Positions 10,464 to 21,868 of a stretch of DNA of 64,000 bases are shown here, piece after piece. Source of the DNA: Cryptomeria japonica. Its lineage: Eukaryota > Streptophyta > Pinopsida > Cupressales > Cupressaceae. How positions within the stretch are numbered: the stretch's first letter is position 1; each line of letters starts with the position of its first letter. The stretch lies in NCBI RefSeq assembly GCF_030272615.1, contig NC_081412.1, positions 138,696,747-138,760,746 of the forward strand. The letters run 5' to 3'. The translations under genes and the position numbers were made by a program. The notes under the pieces were generated by a model. That model made no database searches, was not told where the DNA came from, and saw nothing but the letters and a program-made list of their open reading frames with translations.

Positions 10464-12192
10464 GTGGTGACTAACAATTCAAGTTCATCTAGTTCATTTG
10501 ATGCTATCTTTCAGAGAGATATTCCTAGGCTTGATAGAACAAATTATAGAGTATGGAAGATTCAGATGGAGACTCATCTGAGATGTCTTGGCAAGGAAAT
10601 TTGGGAAACCATAGAGAATGGTGTTACACCTTATAATCCAACATCTGGCAATCCTCCTCTGACAAACCTGGATAAGGAGCTTGAGAATGATTGTAGAGAA
10701 AGAGAAGCTCTCTTGTGTGTCCTTTCTGATAAGCAAATAATGGAATTAACTGACAAATCATCTGCAAAGGCTATATGGGACAAGTTGGAGATACTTAATG
10801 AAGATGACCCTACTATTAAGATTGCTAAACTTGATGGTTATTAGGTGAGATATAAAAACCTGAAGATGGAAGAAGATGAAAGGGTTACTACATTCATGGA
10901 AAGGGTAAATGAGATTGTTATGAGAATTCAATGTTGTGGTGGAACTCTGAGTAAAGATGAAATAGTTTCTAAAGTTCTGAGAGCTTTGCCACCGATTTAC
11001 AAGATGAAGGCTACTACAATTAATGAATTGAGAACAATACCTAATACTTGTGTCAGTAGAGATACCTTGGTTGGAAAATTATCTTCTTTTGAGCTTGAAG
11101 AATTTGGACCTTCTGGAGTTGTGAAGTCTGAACTTGTTTTTCATGCATCTACATCATCAACCGGCAAATAAGATTGGAAAGCTTTGTATGCAAAGGAATT
11201 GGATGATATGAAGAGAGAAGATGAAGAATTTGAGTAACTTGAAGCCCTATTTGCTAGAAGAGTACCTAAAGGACCGGTAGGAAGTAAGTATGAAGGAAAA
11301 GAAACTTTTAAATGTTTTGTATGTAATAAGATAGGACATTTTGCATCTAGATGTCCTGAAAGGAATTCAAGATTTGAAGAGAGAGCTAGAAGATCTTTTA
11401 AGCCTAACCCTAGATATTAGAACAAGTATAAGTACAGGAAAAAAAGAGATAAAACATGCTACATTGTGGATGAGGAAGGTGTGATTGATTCTGATGATGA
11501 ATCGGCACAAGACTCTGCTAGTGGTTCTGATAATGGAAAGGAATGGGTGTTCCTAGCTGTCAAGGAAGATGTTCTGACACTAAAAGAGAATGTACCTGAA
11601 GAGAAGGCACTTGCTGCTAAAATTGAAGATAAGGATGAATGGGTAATTGATAGTGGATGTTCACATCATATGACTGGATATAAAAGGAAGTTTCTATCTT
11701 TGCAAGAATTTGATGGTGGTCTGGTTAGATTTGGAGATGACAAAGCCTATATGATCAAAGGAAAATGAACTATATCATTGGATTGTAAGCATAATACTGA
11801 TAATGTTTATTTTTTTGAAGGTTTAAGGCATAATATTTTGAGTGTAGAACAATTGGTGGATAAGGGATTTCAATTACAATTCAAGGATGGAAAATGCAAA
11901 ATCATTAATAGATCTGGTTTGCAGATTGCAACCGGTACTCAGACAAAAGGTAATATATTTCATTTGAATTCTAGTGAGAAGACATGTTTAATTGTACAAA
12001 TTGACGAGACTTGGCTATGGCATAAAAGGCTATGCTATGTGAATTTTGATTGCATGGTAAAGATCAGTTCAACTAAGGCGGTTAGAGATATACCTAACAT
12101 TGTGAATCCCTATAATCCAGTATGTAAGGAACGTCAAATGGGAAAATAGGTCAGAACCTCTTTTAAGAGTATACAAGACAAATCTAATGATG
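10464..12192 (+). pseudogene. E2 copia gag, protease and pre-integrase segment, inactivated
   Basis: Copia gag (YRVWKIQMETHLRCLGKEIW near the start; gag core to about 11150), a CCHC zinc knuckle CFVCNKIGHFASRC (about 11313-11355), a protease motif VIDSGCSHHM (about 11645) and a GAG-pre-integrase segment (LWHKRLCYVNFDCMVKIS, about 12015-12070). Stops interrupt at 10842, 11169, 11236, 11418, 11766 and 12147, with little sign of frameshifts. The apparent start codon is GTG at 10464, which may be a mutated ATG. It continues into integrase across the E3 insertion at 17103. Confidence 0.85.
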
Positions 12193-12619
12193 TGTTAGGG
12201 TTTCAAGCAGATCCGAAGCAAATATGAACTAACAATTATATGCAGATTTAAATACAAAAGATAAATAAATAAAACAAGACACAGATAAGATAGAGATTTA
12301 ACGTGGTTCACCCAGAATGGGTTACGTCCACCATACACAACCGTCCAATCTTTCTTATTATCTAGTAAAAAAAGTACATCAACCTTACAATGCCTTAAGC
12401 ATCTCAGCCGCTTATAACATGCATTTTTAGGGCAAAAAACAAAGTCAGCCCTTTTAGGGCAACAAACAAAGTCGGTCTTTTTAGGGTTTTATTACAATGT
12501 CGGTTTTCATCAATGAAAAATAGCAAAAAAAAATTTCTCGGGGGCTATCGCCCCCAAACCCTGGCGAGGATACGTGCAGAGTGTACAGTACTTTAGTGAT
12601 TAGTCACCACATTTCAACA
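12193..12619 (-). repeat. E3 3' LTR (left end)
   Basis: 427 bp, TGTTAGGG...TTCAACA. It carries an extra 27-bp unit of a TTTTAGGGCAACAAACAAAGTC tandem repeat near 12427-12485 compared with the other LTR. The motif AACGTGGTTCACCCAGAATGGG (near 12301) is typical of Tork-type LTRs. Confidence 0.92.
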
Positions 12620-12716
12620 ATCTCCCACTTGGAGACTGATACTACACAACACCACTGTACATGCAACATCCGCTGGATAAAACACTAGGACTTGATTGGT
12701 ATAAATTCCACAATTA

Positions 12717-15700
12717 TCAATCAAGAAGACCAACAGAAACTGATGAAGAAATCAACTTCTCTTGTGGAACTGCCTTTGTGAACATATTGGCAGGATTCTC
12801 ACTTGTGTGAATCTTCTCAAGCCGTAACTGACCCTCCTCCAAAATAGTCCGAATGAAGTGGTACCTGAGCTGAATGTGCTTTGTCCTTGAATGAAAAGCA
12901 GAGTTCTTCGCAAGATGAATGACACTCTAGCTATCAGTATACAATGGGATATCCTCTTATGTCTAGCCCAATTCTTTCAAAAAACATTGCAACCAAATCA
13001 TCTCTTTGCTGGCTTCTGTAGCAGCAACATACTCAGCTTCAGTGGTTGAAAGTGCAACAACCTTTTGCAACCTAGAAATCCAACTAACTGTAGTTCCCCC
13101 TATAGTAAAAACATACCCTGTAGTACTCCTCTGTGAATCAATATCACCCGCCAGATCAGAGTCAACAAATCCACTTAGAGCAGCATTAGATCCTTTGAAA
13201 CATAATGCCTTCGTAGTAGTTCCTTTCAAATACCGAAGAATCCATTTCACAACATTTCAATGTTCCATACCCGGATTACTCATAAACCTGCTCACAACTC
13301 CCACTGCATGTGCAATATCTGGCCTTGTGCATACCATTGCATACATCAGACTGCCAACAACTGATGAATACAGGATGTTAGACGTTTTATTAACCTCTTC
13401 CTGTGCTTTTTGGCACATCTCCTTAGTCAATTTGAAATGATTAGCCAAAGGTGTACTAACTGCTTTTGCATCCTGCATGTTAAATCTTTTCAACACCTTC
13501 TTTATATACTCACTTTGGGACAAATTCAAGGTTCTATTTTTCTTGTCCCGTGTAATCCTCATACCGATAATTTGCTTAGCTGCACCCAAATCCTTCATAG
13601 CAAATGACCTGGCTAATTTTCGTTTAAGATCATTTATATGTTGCATGTTAGACCCAGCAACAAGCATGTCATCAACATAAAGCAACAGGATAATATAACT
13701 ACCATTATCAAATCTCTTAAAATATACACAATGATCAGAATGACATCTATGATAACCGTGTTCAGCCATGAAACTATCAAATTTTAAATACCATTGTCGG
13801 GGTGCTTGCTTTAGGCCATACAGACTTTTCTTCAACTTGCACACCAAGTTCTCATTTCCTTTGACCTCATATCCCTGTGGTTGCAACATGTAAATTTCCT
13901 CCTCCAAATCTCCATGAAGAAAAGTTGTTTTGACATCTAATTGTTCAAGATGTAAATCATCTGCAGCCACAAGACTAAGTACAGTTCTAATTGAAGTCAT
14001 TTTTACAACTGGAAAAAATATTTCATCATAATCTATACCTTTTTTCTATGCAAAACCTTTTACCATAAGTCTGGCCTTATATCTTTTCTGACCTTCTTCC
14101 TCCTCCTTCAGCCGATAAACCCATTTGTTAGGCAAGGCTCTTTTTTCTGTAGGTAAAGGGACTAAGTCCCAAGTCTTATTTTTCATCAAGGAGTCCATCT
14201 CCTCTTTCATGCCTAACTACCACTATTGTTTCGCATCCACCTGCATTGCTTTTTCATATTCTTCTGGTTCACCAGAATCTGCTAATAAAATAGAATACAA
14301 AGAAGGAGAAAATCTTTCAGGGGGTCTACTTGTCCTCGTAGAACGTCTAACACTTGCAGGAGTTTGTGGGACAATCTGTTGTTGCTGAGCATCAGGTACC
14401 TGTGGCATTTCATTTTCAGAAATCTCATCCAACACCACATATTCTTGTTTGTCATGTTCATGCTTCTTTTCCTGCATTTGTTCTTTATACATAACCTTCT
14501 CATTGAATATAACATCTCTACTTCTAATTATTTTCTTATTTTCAAAATCCCATAGTCAATAGCCATATTCATCTATCCCATATCCAATGAAGGTACATTT
14601 CTGAGATTTAGCATCAAGCTTGGTTCTATTTTCTTTATCAACATGGACAAAAGCTTCACAACCAAAAGTTTTTAGAAAAGAATAATTTACCTTTTTACCA
14701 GTCCATGCCTTCTTTGGAATACCACCATCCAAAGGGGTTGAAGGTCCTCTATTTATCAAATAGACAACAGTATGTACAACATCTGCCCAAAAATGTAAGG
14801 GCAATCCAGCATACAATCTCATGCTCCTCGCACGTTCCATGATGGTCCTATTCATTCTCTCTGACACACCATTTTCCTGTGGAGTTCCTGGAACTGTCTT
14901 CTGCTTTCGAATCTCATTTAAGGAACAGTAATCTTCAAATGCTTTGCTGCAATACTCACCTCCATTATCCGATCTGAGACACTTCAACTTTTTCCTATCT
15001 CATTCTCAACCAAAGCTTTCCATTTCTTAAAAGTTTCAAAAACATCTATTTTTTGTTTTAGGAAATATACCCATGTTTTTCTGGTTGAGTCATCAATAAA
15101 AATAACATAATAACAAGAGCCACCAAGAGATGATACCTGAGCTGGTCCCCATACATCTGAATGTACAAGCTCTAACTTCTCACTCTTCTTCTCTTTCCCA
15201 ACCTTAAGAAATCTGACTCTTTTTTGTTTGCCATAAACACAGTTTTCACAAAACTCTAAATCAATCTTCTTTAGTCTTGGCAATAGATTTTTGGAGTGAA
15301 GGATTTTCATCCCTTTCTCACTCATGTGCCCAAGCCTATAGTGCCACATTATCGAATCTGTTCTTGCAACATTTATTGTTGTTGTCCCTGCAGTAACTTT
15401 ATCTGTAGCAGCTAAGGTAGAGTAAGTGTTACCAGTACACAGATATAATGTGCCTACCTTCCCACCTTTAGCTATTACTAATGATCCTTTAGTGACCTTC
15501 CACATACTGTCTGAGAAGGTAACTATGCAACCTTCACTACCTAGTTGTCCTGCAGAAATTAAATTTCTTCTTAAATTAGGAACATGTCTTACCTCCTGTA
15601 GAAACCAGTCATTACCATTTTGCAACTTGATCTTTATCTTTCATTTTCCAACAATTTGACAGGGCTCATCATCACCCAAATATACCTGTCCAAAATCACC

Positions 15701-16642
15701 TTGAACATAATCTAGAAAATATTTTCTATGGGGTGTAGCATGAAATGAAGCCCCAAAATCTATTACCCAGGAATCATTAACATTATCCAAACATAAGATT
15801 AAAGCATCTTGTAAAGTATTACTTGCAATATTAGCTTCCTTACTGTCATTTTCATATTTGTCTCCTTCTTTGTTTTTCCGAGACCAACAATCTTTCTTTA
15901 GATGACCAGGCTTTTCACAGTACCAGCAATCTTTCTTTCCTCTAGATTGAGAGCATCCTTTCTTTGACTTCCCTCGTGACTTCTCATTCCCAGGGCCTTT
16001 TCCTCTTTCCTTTGATCTTCCTCTGTTCTCCACATTCAAAACACTACCCGATGATGTTGGAGTCTCACCTGTGCTTTTCCTTCGCATTTCCTCGCTTAGG
16101 ATAACACCAACAATATCATCAAATACCAAAGTATTTTTACTAAAGACAGAGTTACTTACAGCCATAACCAAGTTATTCCAGCTTTCTGGCAAAGAACATA
16201 AAATCAAGAGAGCCCTAACCTCTTCTGCAAAGGTAATTTTTACTAAAGACAATTGACTGGTAATTGTATTAAATTCATTTAAGTGTTCTGCTACAGATCC
16301 TCCCTCACTCATTTTCAAATTAAACAAACGCTTCATAAGAAATACCTTATTCGAAGCCGAGGGTTTCTCATACAACTTAGCCAATGTTGCCATCAAATCT
16401 ATAGTCATTTTTGCTTCTGTTATATTGAATGCTACAGATGACGCAAGGCACAATCGAATGGATCCCAATGCCTTTCTATCTAAAATGTCCCACTCTTCAT
16501 CTGATATTGTGGTCGGTTGCTTTGCCTTTCCTTCCAATGGCTGCCACAAATCCTTTTGATACAGGTAATCCTTCATCTGCATTTTCCATAACTGATAATT
16601 CTAGCCGTTAAACTTTTCAACCTTGAATTTGGAATCCTCCAT
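12717..16642 (-). pseudogene. E3 copia gag-pol polyprotein, inactivated
   Basis: One frame of about 1300 codons, the normal Tnt1-type size, runs leftward from ATG 16642. In order: gag (MQMKDYLYQKDLWQPL near the start), zinc knuckle CWYCEKPGHLKKDC (about 15890-15930), protease with DFGAS instead of DSGAS (about 15760), GAG-pre-integrase (LWHYRLGHMS-like, about 15330), integrase core (HSDVWGP, FIDDSTRKTW, then SDNGGEY at about 14970), RT with YVDD (13668-13682 region) and RNase H (12963-13250) through to a stop at 12717. In-frame stops, mainly TAG, interrupt at 16601, about 15640, 14563, 14223, 14047 and in the RNase H tail, with a frame break near 14987. The protein would reverse-transcribe and integrate the element; this copy cannot. 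Confidence 0.9.
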
Positions 16643-16690
16643 TGCTCCCACTCAAATCTGAAAGTCCTGCCAATTTACAGAAAACATCGC

Positions 16691-16702
16691 TCTGATACCA
16701 AT
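16691..16702 (-). promoter_or_regulatory. E3 primer-binding site (initiator Met tRNA)
   Basis: On the minus strand this reads TGGTATCAGAGC-type sequence adjoining the 5' LTR, the standard copia primer site (plus strand GCTCTGATACCAAT, 16689-16702). Confidence 0.9.
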
Positions 16703-17102
16703 TGTTAGGGTTTCAAGTAGATCCGAAGCAAATATGAACTAACAATTATATGCAGATTTAAATACAAAAGATAAAGAAATAAAATAGGACACAGATAACA
16801 CAAAGATTTAATGTGGTTCACCCAGAATGGGTTACGTCCACCATACACAGTCGTCCAATCTTTCTTATTATCCAGCAAAAAAAGTACATCAACCTTACAA
16901 TGCCTTAAGCATCCCAACCGCTTATAACATGCATTTTTAGGGCAACAAACAAAGTCGGCCTTTTTAGGGTTTTATTACAATGTTGGTTTTCATCAACGAA
17001 AAATGACAAAAAAAATTTTCTCGGGGGCTGCCGCCCCCGGACCCCGGCGAGGATACATGCTGAGTGTACAGTACTTTGCTGATCAGTCACCACATTTCAA
17101 CA
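16703..17102 (-). repeat. E3 5' LTR (right end)
   Basis: 400 bp with TG...CA ends, one repeat unit shorter than its partner. Contains a GC-rich stem-loop: CGGGGGC at 17022-17028 pairs with GCCCCCG at 17033-17039, near the end that would be U3-distal; the left LTR has a weakened copy. Confidence 0.92.
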
Positions 17103-18617
17103 TGATGTTCTTGATCTTATTCATACTGATTTGTGTGGCCCTGCTAGAATTAAAAATTTTCAAGGTGATAGATATTTTATGCTAATCGTTGATGATTATT
17201 CTAGAATGATGTGGGTTACTTTTCTAAGGGAGAAATTTGAGGCTTTTGAGAAGTTTAAAATCTTTAAAGCTAAAGTTGAAACTGAGATAGGATTGAATAT
17301 TAAATGTTTTAGGTCAGATCATGGTGGATAATTCACATCCAGTGAGTTTAATAGCTTTTGTGAGAAGCATTGCATAAGGAGACAATTTTCTAATCCCCAG
17401 ACACCTCAACGGAATGGAGTTGTGGAAAGGAAAAACAAAATTATCTTGGATGTTGCTAGAACAATGATGATGGAAGCTAATCTACCTCATATCTATTGGA
17501 GAGAAGTAGTGAGCACAACAGTTTATACATTCAACAATGTACATATCAAAGGAGAAACCGATAAGACACCTTATGAATTATGGTTTGGCAATACACCTAT
17601 AATTAAGTATTTCAGAATCTTTGGTAGTAAATGTTATATTAGGAGAGATGACAACATTGGCAAACTTGATCCTAGATGTGATGAAGGAATATCTCTTGTT
17701 TATTTTAATGAAAGCAAAGCATAGAGATGTTATAACAAGAGATTGCAGAGAATTGTGGAGAGTGTTAATGTCAAGGTGGATGAGTTGAATAGAAATCAAA
17801 TAAGAGTTAATGAGCAAGAACCGACAGTGGAAATGATCATAATTGAACCAGTAACACCTTTATCAGAACAAAATGTTGAACCAGTTACTCTAGCAGTATC
17901 AAAAAATTCAATAGTACCTGAAGAACCGGGAAGAAGAACAGAGAATCATAGGGCTCCTAGGTATGTAAGGTTGAATCATTCAGAAGGTCAGATCATTGGG
18001 GATAAGAACAATGGAGTGATGACAAGAAGAAGATTGGCAACTAATGAGGTATGTTTAATTTCTCAAGTTGAACTGGTATCAGTAATTGAAGCATATAAAG
18101 ATGAATGTTGGATGAAAGCTATGGAAGAAGAATTAGATCAGATAGAGAAGAATAACACATGGACTTCAGTTCCTCGGCCTAAAAATAAGAATGTTATTGG
18201 AACTAAATAGGTTTTTAGGAATAAATTGAATGAAGATGGACAAGTTGTAAGAAATAAAGTTATATTGGTTTGTAAAGGATATTCTCAAAAGGAAGGAATT
18301 GATTATGGTGAAACTTTTGCACCTGTAGCTATGATTGAAGCTGTAAGATTATTTCTTGCCTATGCTGCACATAAAAACTACAAGGTTTACCAGATGGATG
18401 TTAAGTGTGCCTTTTTGAATGGAGATCTTGATATGCAAGGTTAGATAAATATCTTTTCAAGCTTCGTTTCAGTAAAGGTAATGCTGACAGTAATTTATAT
18501 TATAAAATCCATGATGATAATATACTAATCATTGAGGTGAGGATAAGTTGTACATGAAATTTTTTAAAAATATGGAGAAAGAATTTGAAATGTCTATGAT
18601 TGGAGAAATGAAATGTT
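17103..18617 (+). pseudogene. E2 copia integrase and RT segment, truncated
   Basis: Continues E2 after E3. Integrase core LIHTDLCGPARIKNFQGDRY and VDDYSRMMW (17113-17220), a stop near 17328 in place of the residue after HGG, the NGVVERKNK motif (about 17415) and the integrase C-terminal region to 17725. The RT begins with [24 protein letters not shown] (about 18250-18320) and reaches CAFLNGDL (18430). A deletion then joins directly to [10 protein letters not shown], and a second removes the FVDD catalytic segment near 18537. Homology ends at about 18617. Confidence 0.85.
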
Positions 18618-19030
18618 TGGAATTTAGAAACATTTTATCATTTAGTTTTTGTAAATGCAATGTTAGTTGTGTAGTTGGCATGAGTTTTCTACAGTCTATG
18701 TAAGATTGATTTTAGATTTGCATAGTTAATTTTTTAATCTAATCATGCTTAGTGATTCATTAAAAAAAAGGAGAGTGATTAGAAATGTAAATTGATTTTA
18801 GATTTGTTTGATTGATTTTTTAATCAAATCATACCTAGTGATCCATCATTAAAAAATAAAAAATGAAACCGACTAGAAACACCAATTCAAAAATAAAACA
18901 ATCAAATCTAAAAACAATCTTATCTAATTGATTGTATGGTCCAAAAGATAATTATTCTACATTTACCTATTTAAAACAGCACTTGATTTTTATAAGCTTT
19001 TTTAGACCATTCAAATTCACCAAGGCAATT
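18618..19030. other. AT-rich segment with an ~85-bp tandem duplication (left part of copy A)
   Basis: No gene. Two neighbouring versions of GATTTTAGATTTG...TTTTTTAATCWAATCATRCYTAGTGATYCAT start at about 18706 and 18791. The stretch 18790-18960 is also found at 25715-25850 (copy B), where it leads straight into the sequence that in copy A lies beyond the transporter fragment. Confidence 0.55.
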
Positions 19031-19205
19031 TAACAGGAATATGGATTTTAATTGTCGGCGGACCAAAGCTTTTAATGGGGTAGTTAGCTCTGTACTGGAT
19101 TGTTATAATGGAATCACCTTTAGCACGATGCCCATTATTGTAAAGGAGCTGACAAGTATTCAACAAAATGATATCTTTTTTAATGAAAAATGGCAATTCT
19201 TGCAG

Positions 19206-19905
19206 GCCACTGTGGCTCCTCCGGCCACGGGAAAGATGTTCAAAGGCTTATGCATGTGCTACGCAGTAATGCTTGTGGCATGCTACAGTGTGGCAGTATC
19301 AGGCTACTGGACATTTGGCAACACTGCACAGTCTAACATATTGCAGAGTCTGCTGCCCAAAGAAGGTCCCGCCCTTGCACCCACATGGTTGCTGTTATTT
19401 TCGTACTCCTTCAGCTTTTTGCAATAGCACTAGTAACATATAATCAATTTCTCCATAAATTTTTTGGATTTTTTTCTTTAGAGCAGAAACTGATCTGTGT
19501 GTGTATGTAAATAAGTTCTATTCTCAAGTAGCTTACGAGATCATGGAGAAGAAATCAGCAGATGTTAAGAAGGGAATTTTTGCAGCCCGAAACTTAATTC
19601 TGAGGTTGTTTCTGAGAACAGTTTATATAGTGATTTGTGCAGTGATTGCAGCCATGCTGCCATTTTTTGGAGATATAAATGCGCTGGTGGGTGCCATTGG
19701 CTTTATTACACTGGACTTCATTCTTCCCATGCTTCTCTACTACAAGAGCTTCAAGCTCGCTCCCAATTCCTCAATTTACCAGATAAACAATGCTATTATG
19801 GTGATTTTCACGGGTGTTGGGATAATGGGTGCCATCTCCTCAGTGCGCCAAATCGCCATTGATGCTAAACATTTTCACATTTTTAGCAATAATGTGTTGG
19901 ACTGA
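19206..19905 (+). pseudogene. 3' fragment of a GABA-transporter-like gene (AAAP family)
   Basis: An exon from 19206 (after TTCTTGCAG) encodes APPATGKMFKGLCMCYAVML, SGYWTFGNTA and PTWLLLF. A second exon (19516-19905) encodes [35 protein letters not shown] and a C-terminus ending NNVLD, close to plant GABA transporter 1 and relatives, which are plasma-membrane amino acid/auxin permease family proteins. An 83-bp intron (19433-19515, GT...AG) separates them. A deletion of a few bases near 19403-19409 shifts the frame before LQLFAIAL. The N-terminal half (roughly 250 residues) is missing; only a weak upstream patch (19041-19160) might be a decayed exon. The intron shows a DNA-level copy, not a retrocopy. 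Dead gene fragment. Confidence 0.8.
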
Positions 19906-20035
19906 TGCGGCTAATTTCATTAGCTGGGCATGCCCAGCATATTTTAAGGAATTCTCACTCTGTTAAAATCAAACCCAGTTTGCCATTATCAGTAAAAGGA
20001 TCAAATGAATTCCCCACTGAAAAAGCCTGCAATTT

Positions 20036-20317
20036 TGTTAGTTTAAAAACGATCAGATAAACACATAATAATGAACAGAAAACAACAGAAAGAATAATAG
20101 ACACAACAAAGAACTCAAGACACAAGATTAACGCGGTTCACCACTAAGTGGCTACATCCACCAGAAACGCAGGGAGAATTCTCATTAGCCAATATCCAAT
20201 TACACAGTACATACATGACTTCACTTAGTCATTTATATAGACATCTCAGATATGAAATGAAGAGTCTTCTGGGGAAGACAAACAACCATGTGACTGTTGG
20301 GCTTCATATACCCAACA
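20036..20317 (-). repeat. 3' LTR (left) of the compact element
   Basis: 282 bp from TGTTAGTTTAAAAACG to ATACCCAACA, then ATCTCCCCCGTGAAG (the polypurine tract in reverse). Confidence 0.92.
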
Positions 20318-20379
20318 ATCTCCCCCGTGAAGTCCAATTGGCACAACCTGTAACATTCCCTACATCTTCATTTCAAGGC

Positions 20380-21834
20380 TCATACTACAACCAGCTTTTG
20401 AGAAGATTTTAATATTGCCAAACTCTGTTCATGAACAGTATGAATTAATCTTCTCCAAGTCAGATTAGAGCTAAAAACATATTTTCTAACTACTTCATCT
20501 GGTAATCCATAATCAGGAACACTACTATCTGCAGATGCATAATACACTCCTCCATCAAAGTCTCTTGCTCTTGTGCTCCCCCATAATAGAATATCTAGAA
20601 GATCACCATTATCAGATTTTAATACCCAAATATAAAACTCTCGTACAAGTGTGAATAGCATACAAACATCACTCCCAATTCTCACGGTTGCCTCATTGCC
20701 CACATCTGGAACACACCAACTCTCATTTGGTCCCACGACATCCAACATAAAAAAATCAAATGAATCATTACTACTGCCATCAAACTGGCCAGATTGGAAT
20801 CCATGTTCTCTCTTTATTTGACCAACACCAGATGCAATATTCTTATGAAATTGGGCTGCCACGAGATCTGATTTTGACCTTCCAGCTGTAGACCTTGCAC
20901 CAACGGGCTCCATATCAAATGAATTTGTTGTATTTTGTGTAGAAACTTGTGTAGTACCTGCAATCAATGCATTCCACTCCACCTCTATTTTTGCAATCTC
21001 GAGCAATAAATCATCACTCTTTTGTTCTTTTTGAAATTCATTTTCCTCAAAAACCTTATCCTTAGCCTTTTCGAAGTCTTCTGGATCTTGCATAGCCTTG
21101 AGCCAAAGGCTCTCTCCTGCCTCTGTGAGCTCTATAATCCCTACGCTCCTGGGATATTCAATCTCCAGGCACCTCGAATCGTCTTGTGGATTCTTTCCAC
21201 TAAAGAAAGGCTTTTCTATCAATAAGGCATACTTTTTTGTGAGGAAAGAGTCCTCTATTAGGAGTTTCCCATCACTTTCCTCTTGCTGAAATACGGTCTC
21301 TTTAGAAAAATCCCATTCTTTCTCAAAGTTATCTTTTCCAATATTCATGATGCAACACAAAACCATCAACTTCTGGTCCATACAAATTAGTTTGTCGATG
21401 AGTAGGAGATTCTCTTCCTTCAACCTCATAAATTTTTCTTTTTCATAATCCTCCCGAATCTTGGTCTCAACCTCATCAACTTCATCCCCACTTGCTTCAG
21501 CGTCCTCCTCTTCAGCATCCTCTTCTTCAGTCGAATCAAGAAAATCTTCAAACAACGAATACTTCAAACCCTCTTCTTCTTCAGCCGAAGTCTCTTCCTT
21601 TTTCCAGCCATCCCACCAATGACATTCGGTTTCAACCTCCACTTGAACATCACTCTCTACCGAGTCTAGACTGCCAAGAAATTTTTTGATGATTGATTCA
21701 GCTTCATCATCTAATTTGGCCTCATCATCTAAAACTTCAGCATGTTTGTCAATAACATAAAAGCACCCAGCTCTGGGATCAAACAAAAAGTAAGGGCACC
21801 CATATCTAGGATCAACTATCCAATAGGATCCCAT
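20380..21834 (-). CDS. Uncharacterised 484-residue acidic protein of the compact element
   Basis: I do not recognise this protein. It starts at ATG 21834, about 20 bases after the primer site, where copia elements start gag, and ends at TGA 20380. The N-terminus has a doubled aromatic/Cys motif (DPRYGCPYFLFDPRAGCFYVID, residues 8-29). Then follow very acidic stretches (residues about 75-125, including EEEDAEEEDAEASGDE), a Lys/Glu/Leu-rich helical region (about 125-165 and 255-290), and a non-acidic, aromatic C-terminal region (about 340-484, with FMLDVVGPNESWCVPDVG, REFYIWVLKSDNGDLLDILLWG and LPDEVVRKY). No signal peptide, membrane segment or zinc knuckle is visible. The frame has no stop despite about 8% LTR divergence, while most other element frames in the window are broken. 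It may be a captured host exon or a highly diverged gag; neither is shown. Confidence 0.75.
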   Translation of the reverse strand: MGSYWIVDPRYGCPYFLFDPRAGCFYVIDKHAEVLDDEAKLDDEAESIIKKFLGSLDSVESDVQVEVETECHWWDGWKKEETSAEEEEGLKYSLFEDFLDSTEEEDAEEEDAEASGDEVDEVETKIREDYEKEKFMRLKEENLLLIDKLICMDQKLMVLCCIMNIGKDNFEKEWDFSKETVFQQEESDGKLLIEDSFLTKKYALLIEKPFFSGKNPQDDSRCLEIEYPRSVGIIELTEAGESLWLKAMQDPEDFEKAKDKVFEENEFQKEQKSDDLLLEIAKIEVEWNALIAGTTQVSTQNTTNSFDMEPVGARSTAGRSKSDLVAAQFHKNIASGVGQIKREHGFQSGQFDGSSNDSFDFFMLDVVGPNESWCVPDVGNEATVRIGSDVCMLFTLVREFYIWVLKSDNGDLLDILLWGSTRARDFDGGVYYASADSSVPDYGLPDEVVRKYVFSSNLTWRRLIHTVHEQSLAILKSSQKLVVV

Positions 21835-21856
21835 CTTTGCTCAAGCCAACCGTGGC

Positions 21857-21868
21857 TCTAATACCAAT
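21857..21868 (-). promoter_or_regulatory. Primer-binding site of the compact element (initiator-Met type)
   Basis: Plus strand CTCTAATACCAAT next to the LTR; on the minus strand ATTGGTATTAGAG, one base away from the standard TGGTATCAGAG. Confidence 0.8.

Larger units (their letters stand above)
12193..17102 (-). mobile_element. E3: complete Ty1/copia element, Tork/Tnt1-like, nested in E2
   Basis: LTRs at 12193-12619 and 16703-17102, 5-bp duplications TGATG at 12188-12192 and 17103-17107, a perfect initiator-Met primer site at the right LTR and one gag-pol frame reading leftward. Total 4910 bp, normal for Tnt1-type elements. The E2 integrase reading frame is restored by removing the element plus one TGATG copy, which confirms the boundaries. 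The coding frame has several stops, so the copy is dead. Confidence 0.95.
9172..18617 (+). mobile_element. E2: truncated Ty1/copia element, split by E3
   Basis: A 5' LTR (9172-10406) is followed by a degenerate initiator-Met primer site and copia gag, protease and pre-integrase coding sequence up to 12192. E3 (12193-17102) interrupts it, and the integrase resumes exactly at 17103 after the TGATG duplication. The RT is internally deleted near 18435 and again near 18537. Copia homology stops at about 18617, and there is no RNase H and no 3' LTR, so the 3' end was lost. The coding sequence is closely related to E5. Confidence 0.85.

Noticed and set aside
16689..16702. tRNA gene at the tRNA-like matches next to LTRs
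   Set aside because: These are 12-14-base primer-binding sites complementary to the tRNA 3' end; no tRNA body is present.
19041..19160. Upstream exon of the transporter gene
   Set aside because: Only a vague match (PIIVKEL...IQ) with poor context; not strong enough to annotate as an exon.
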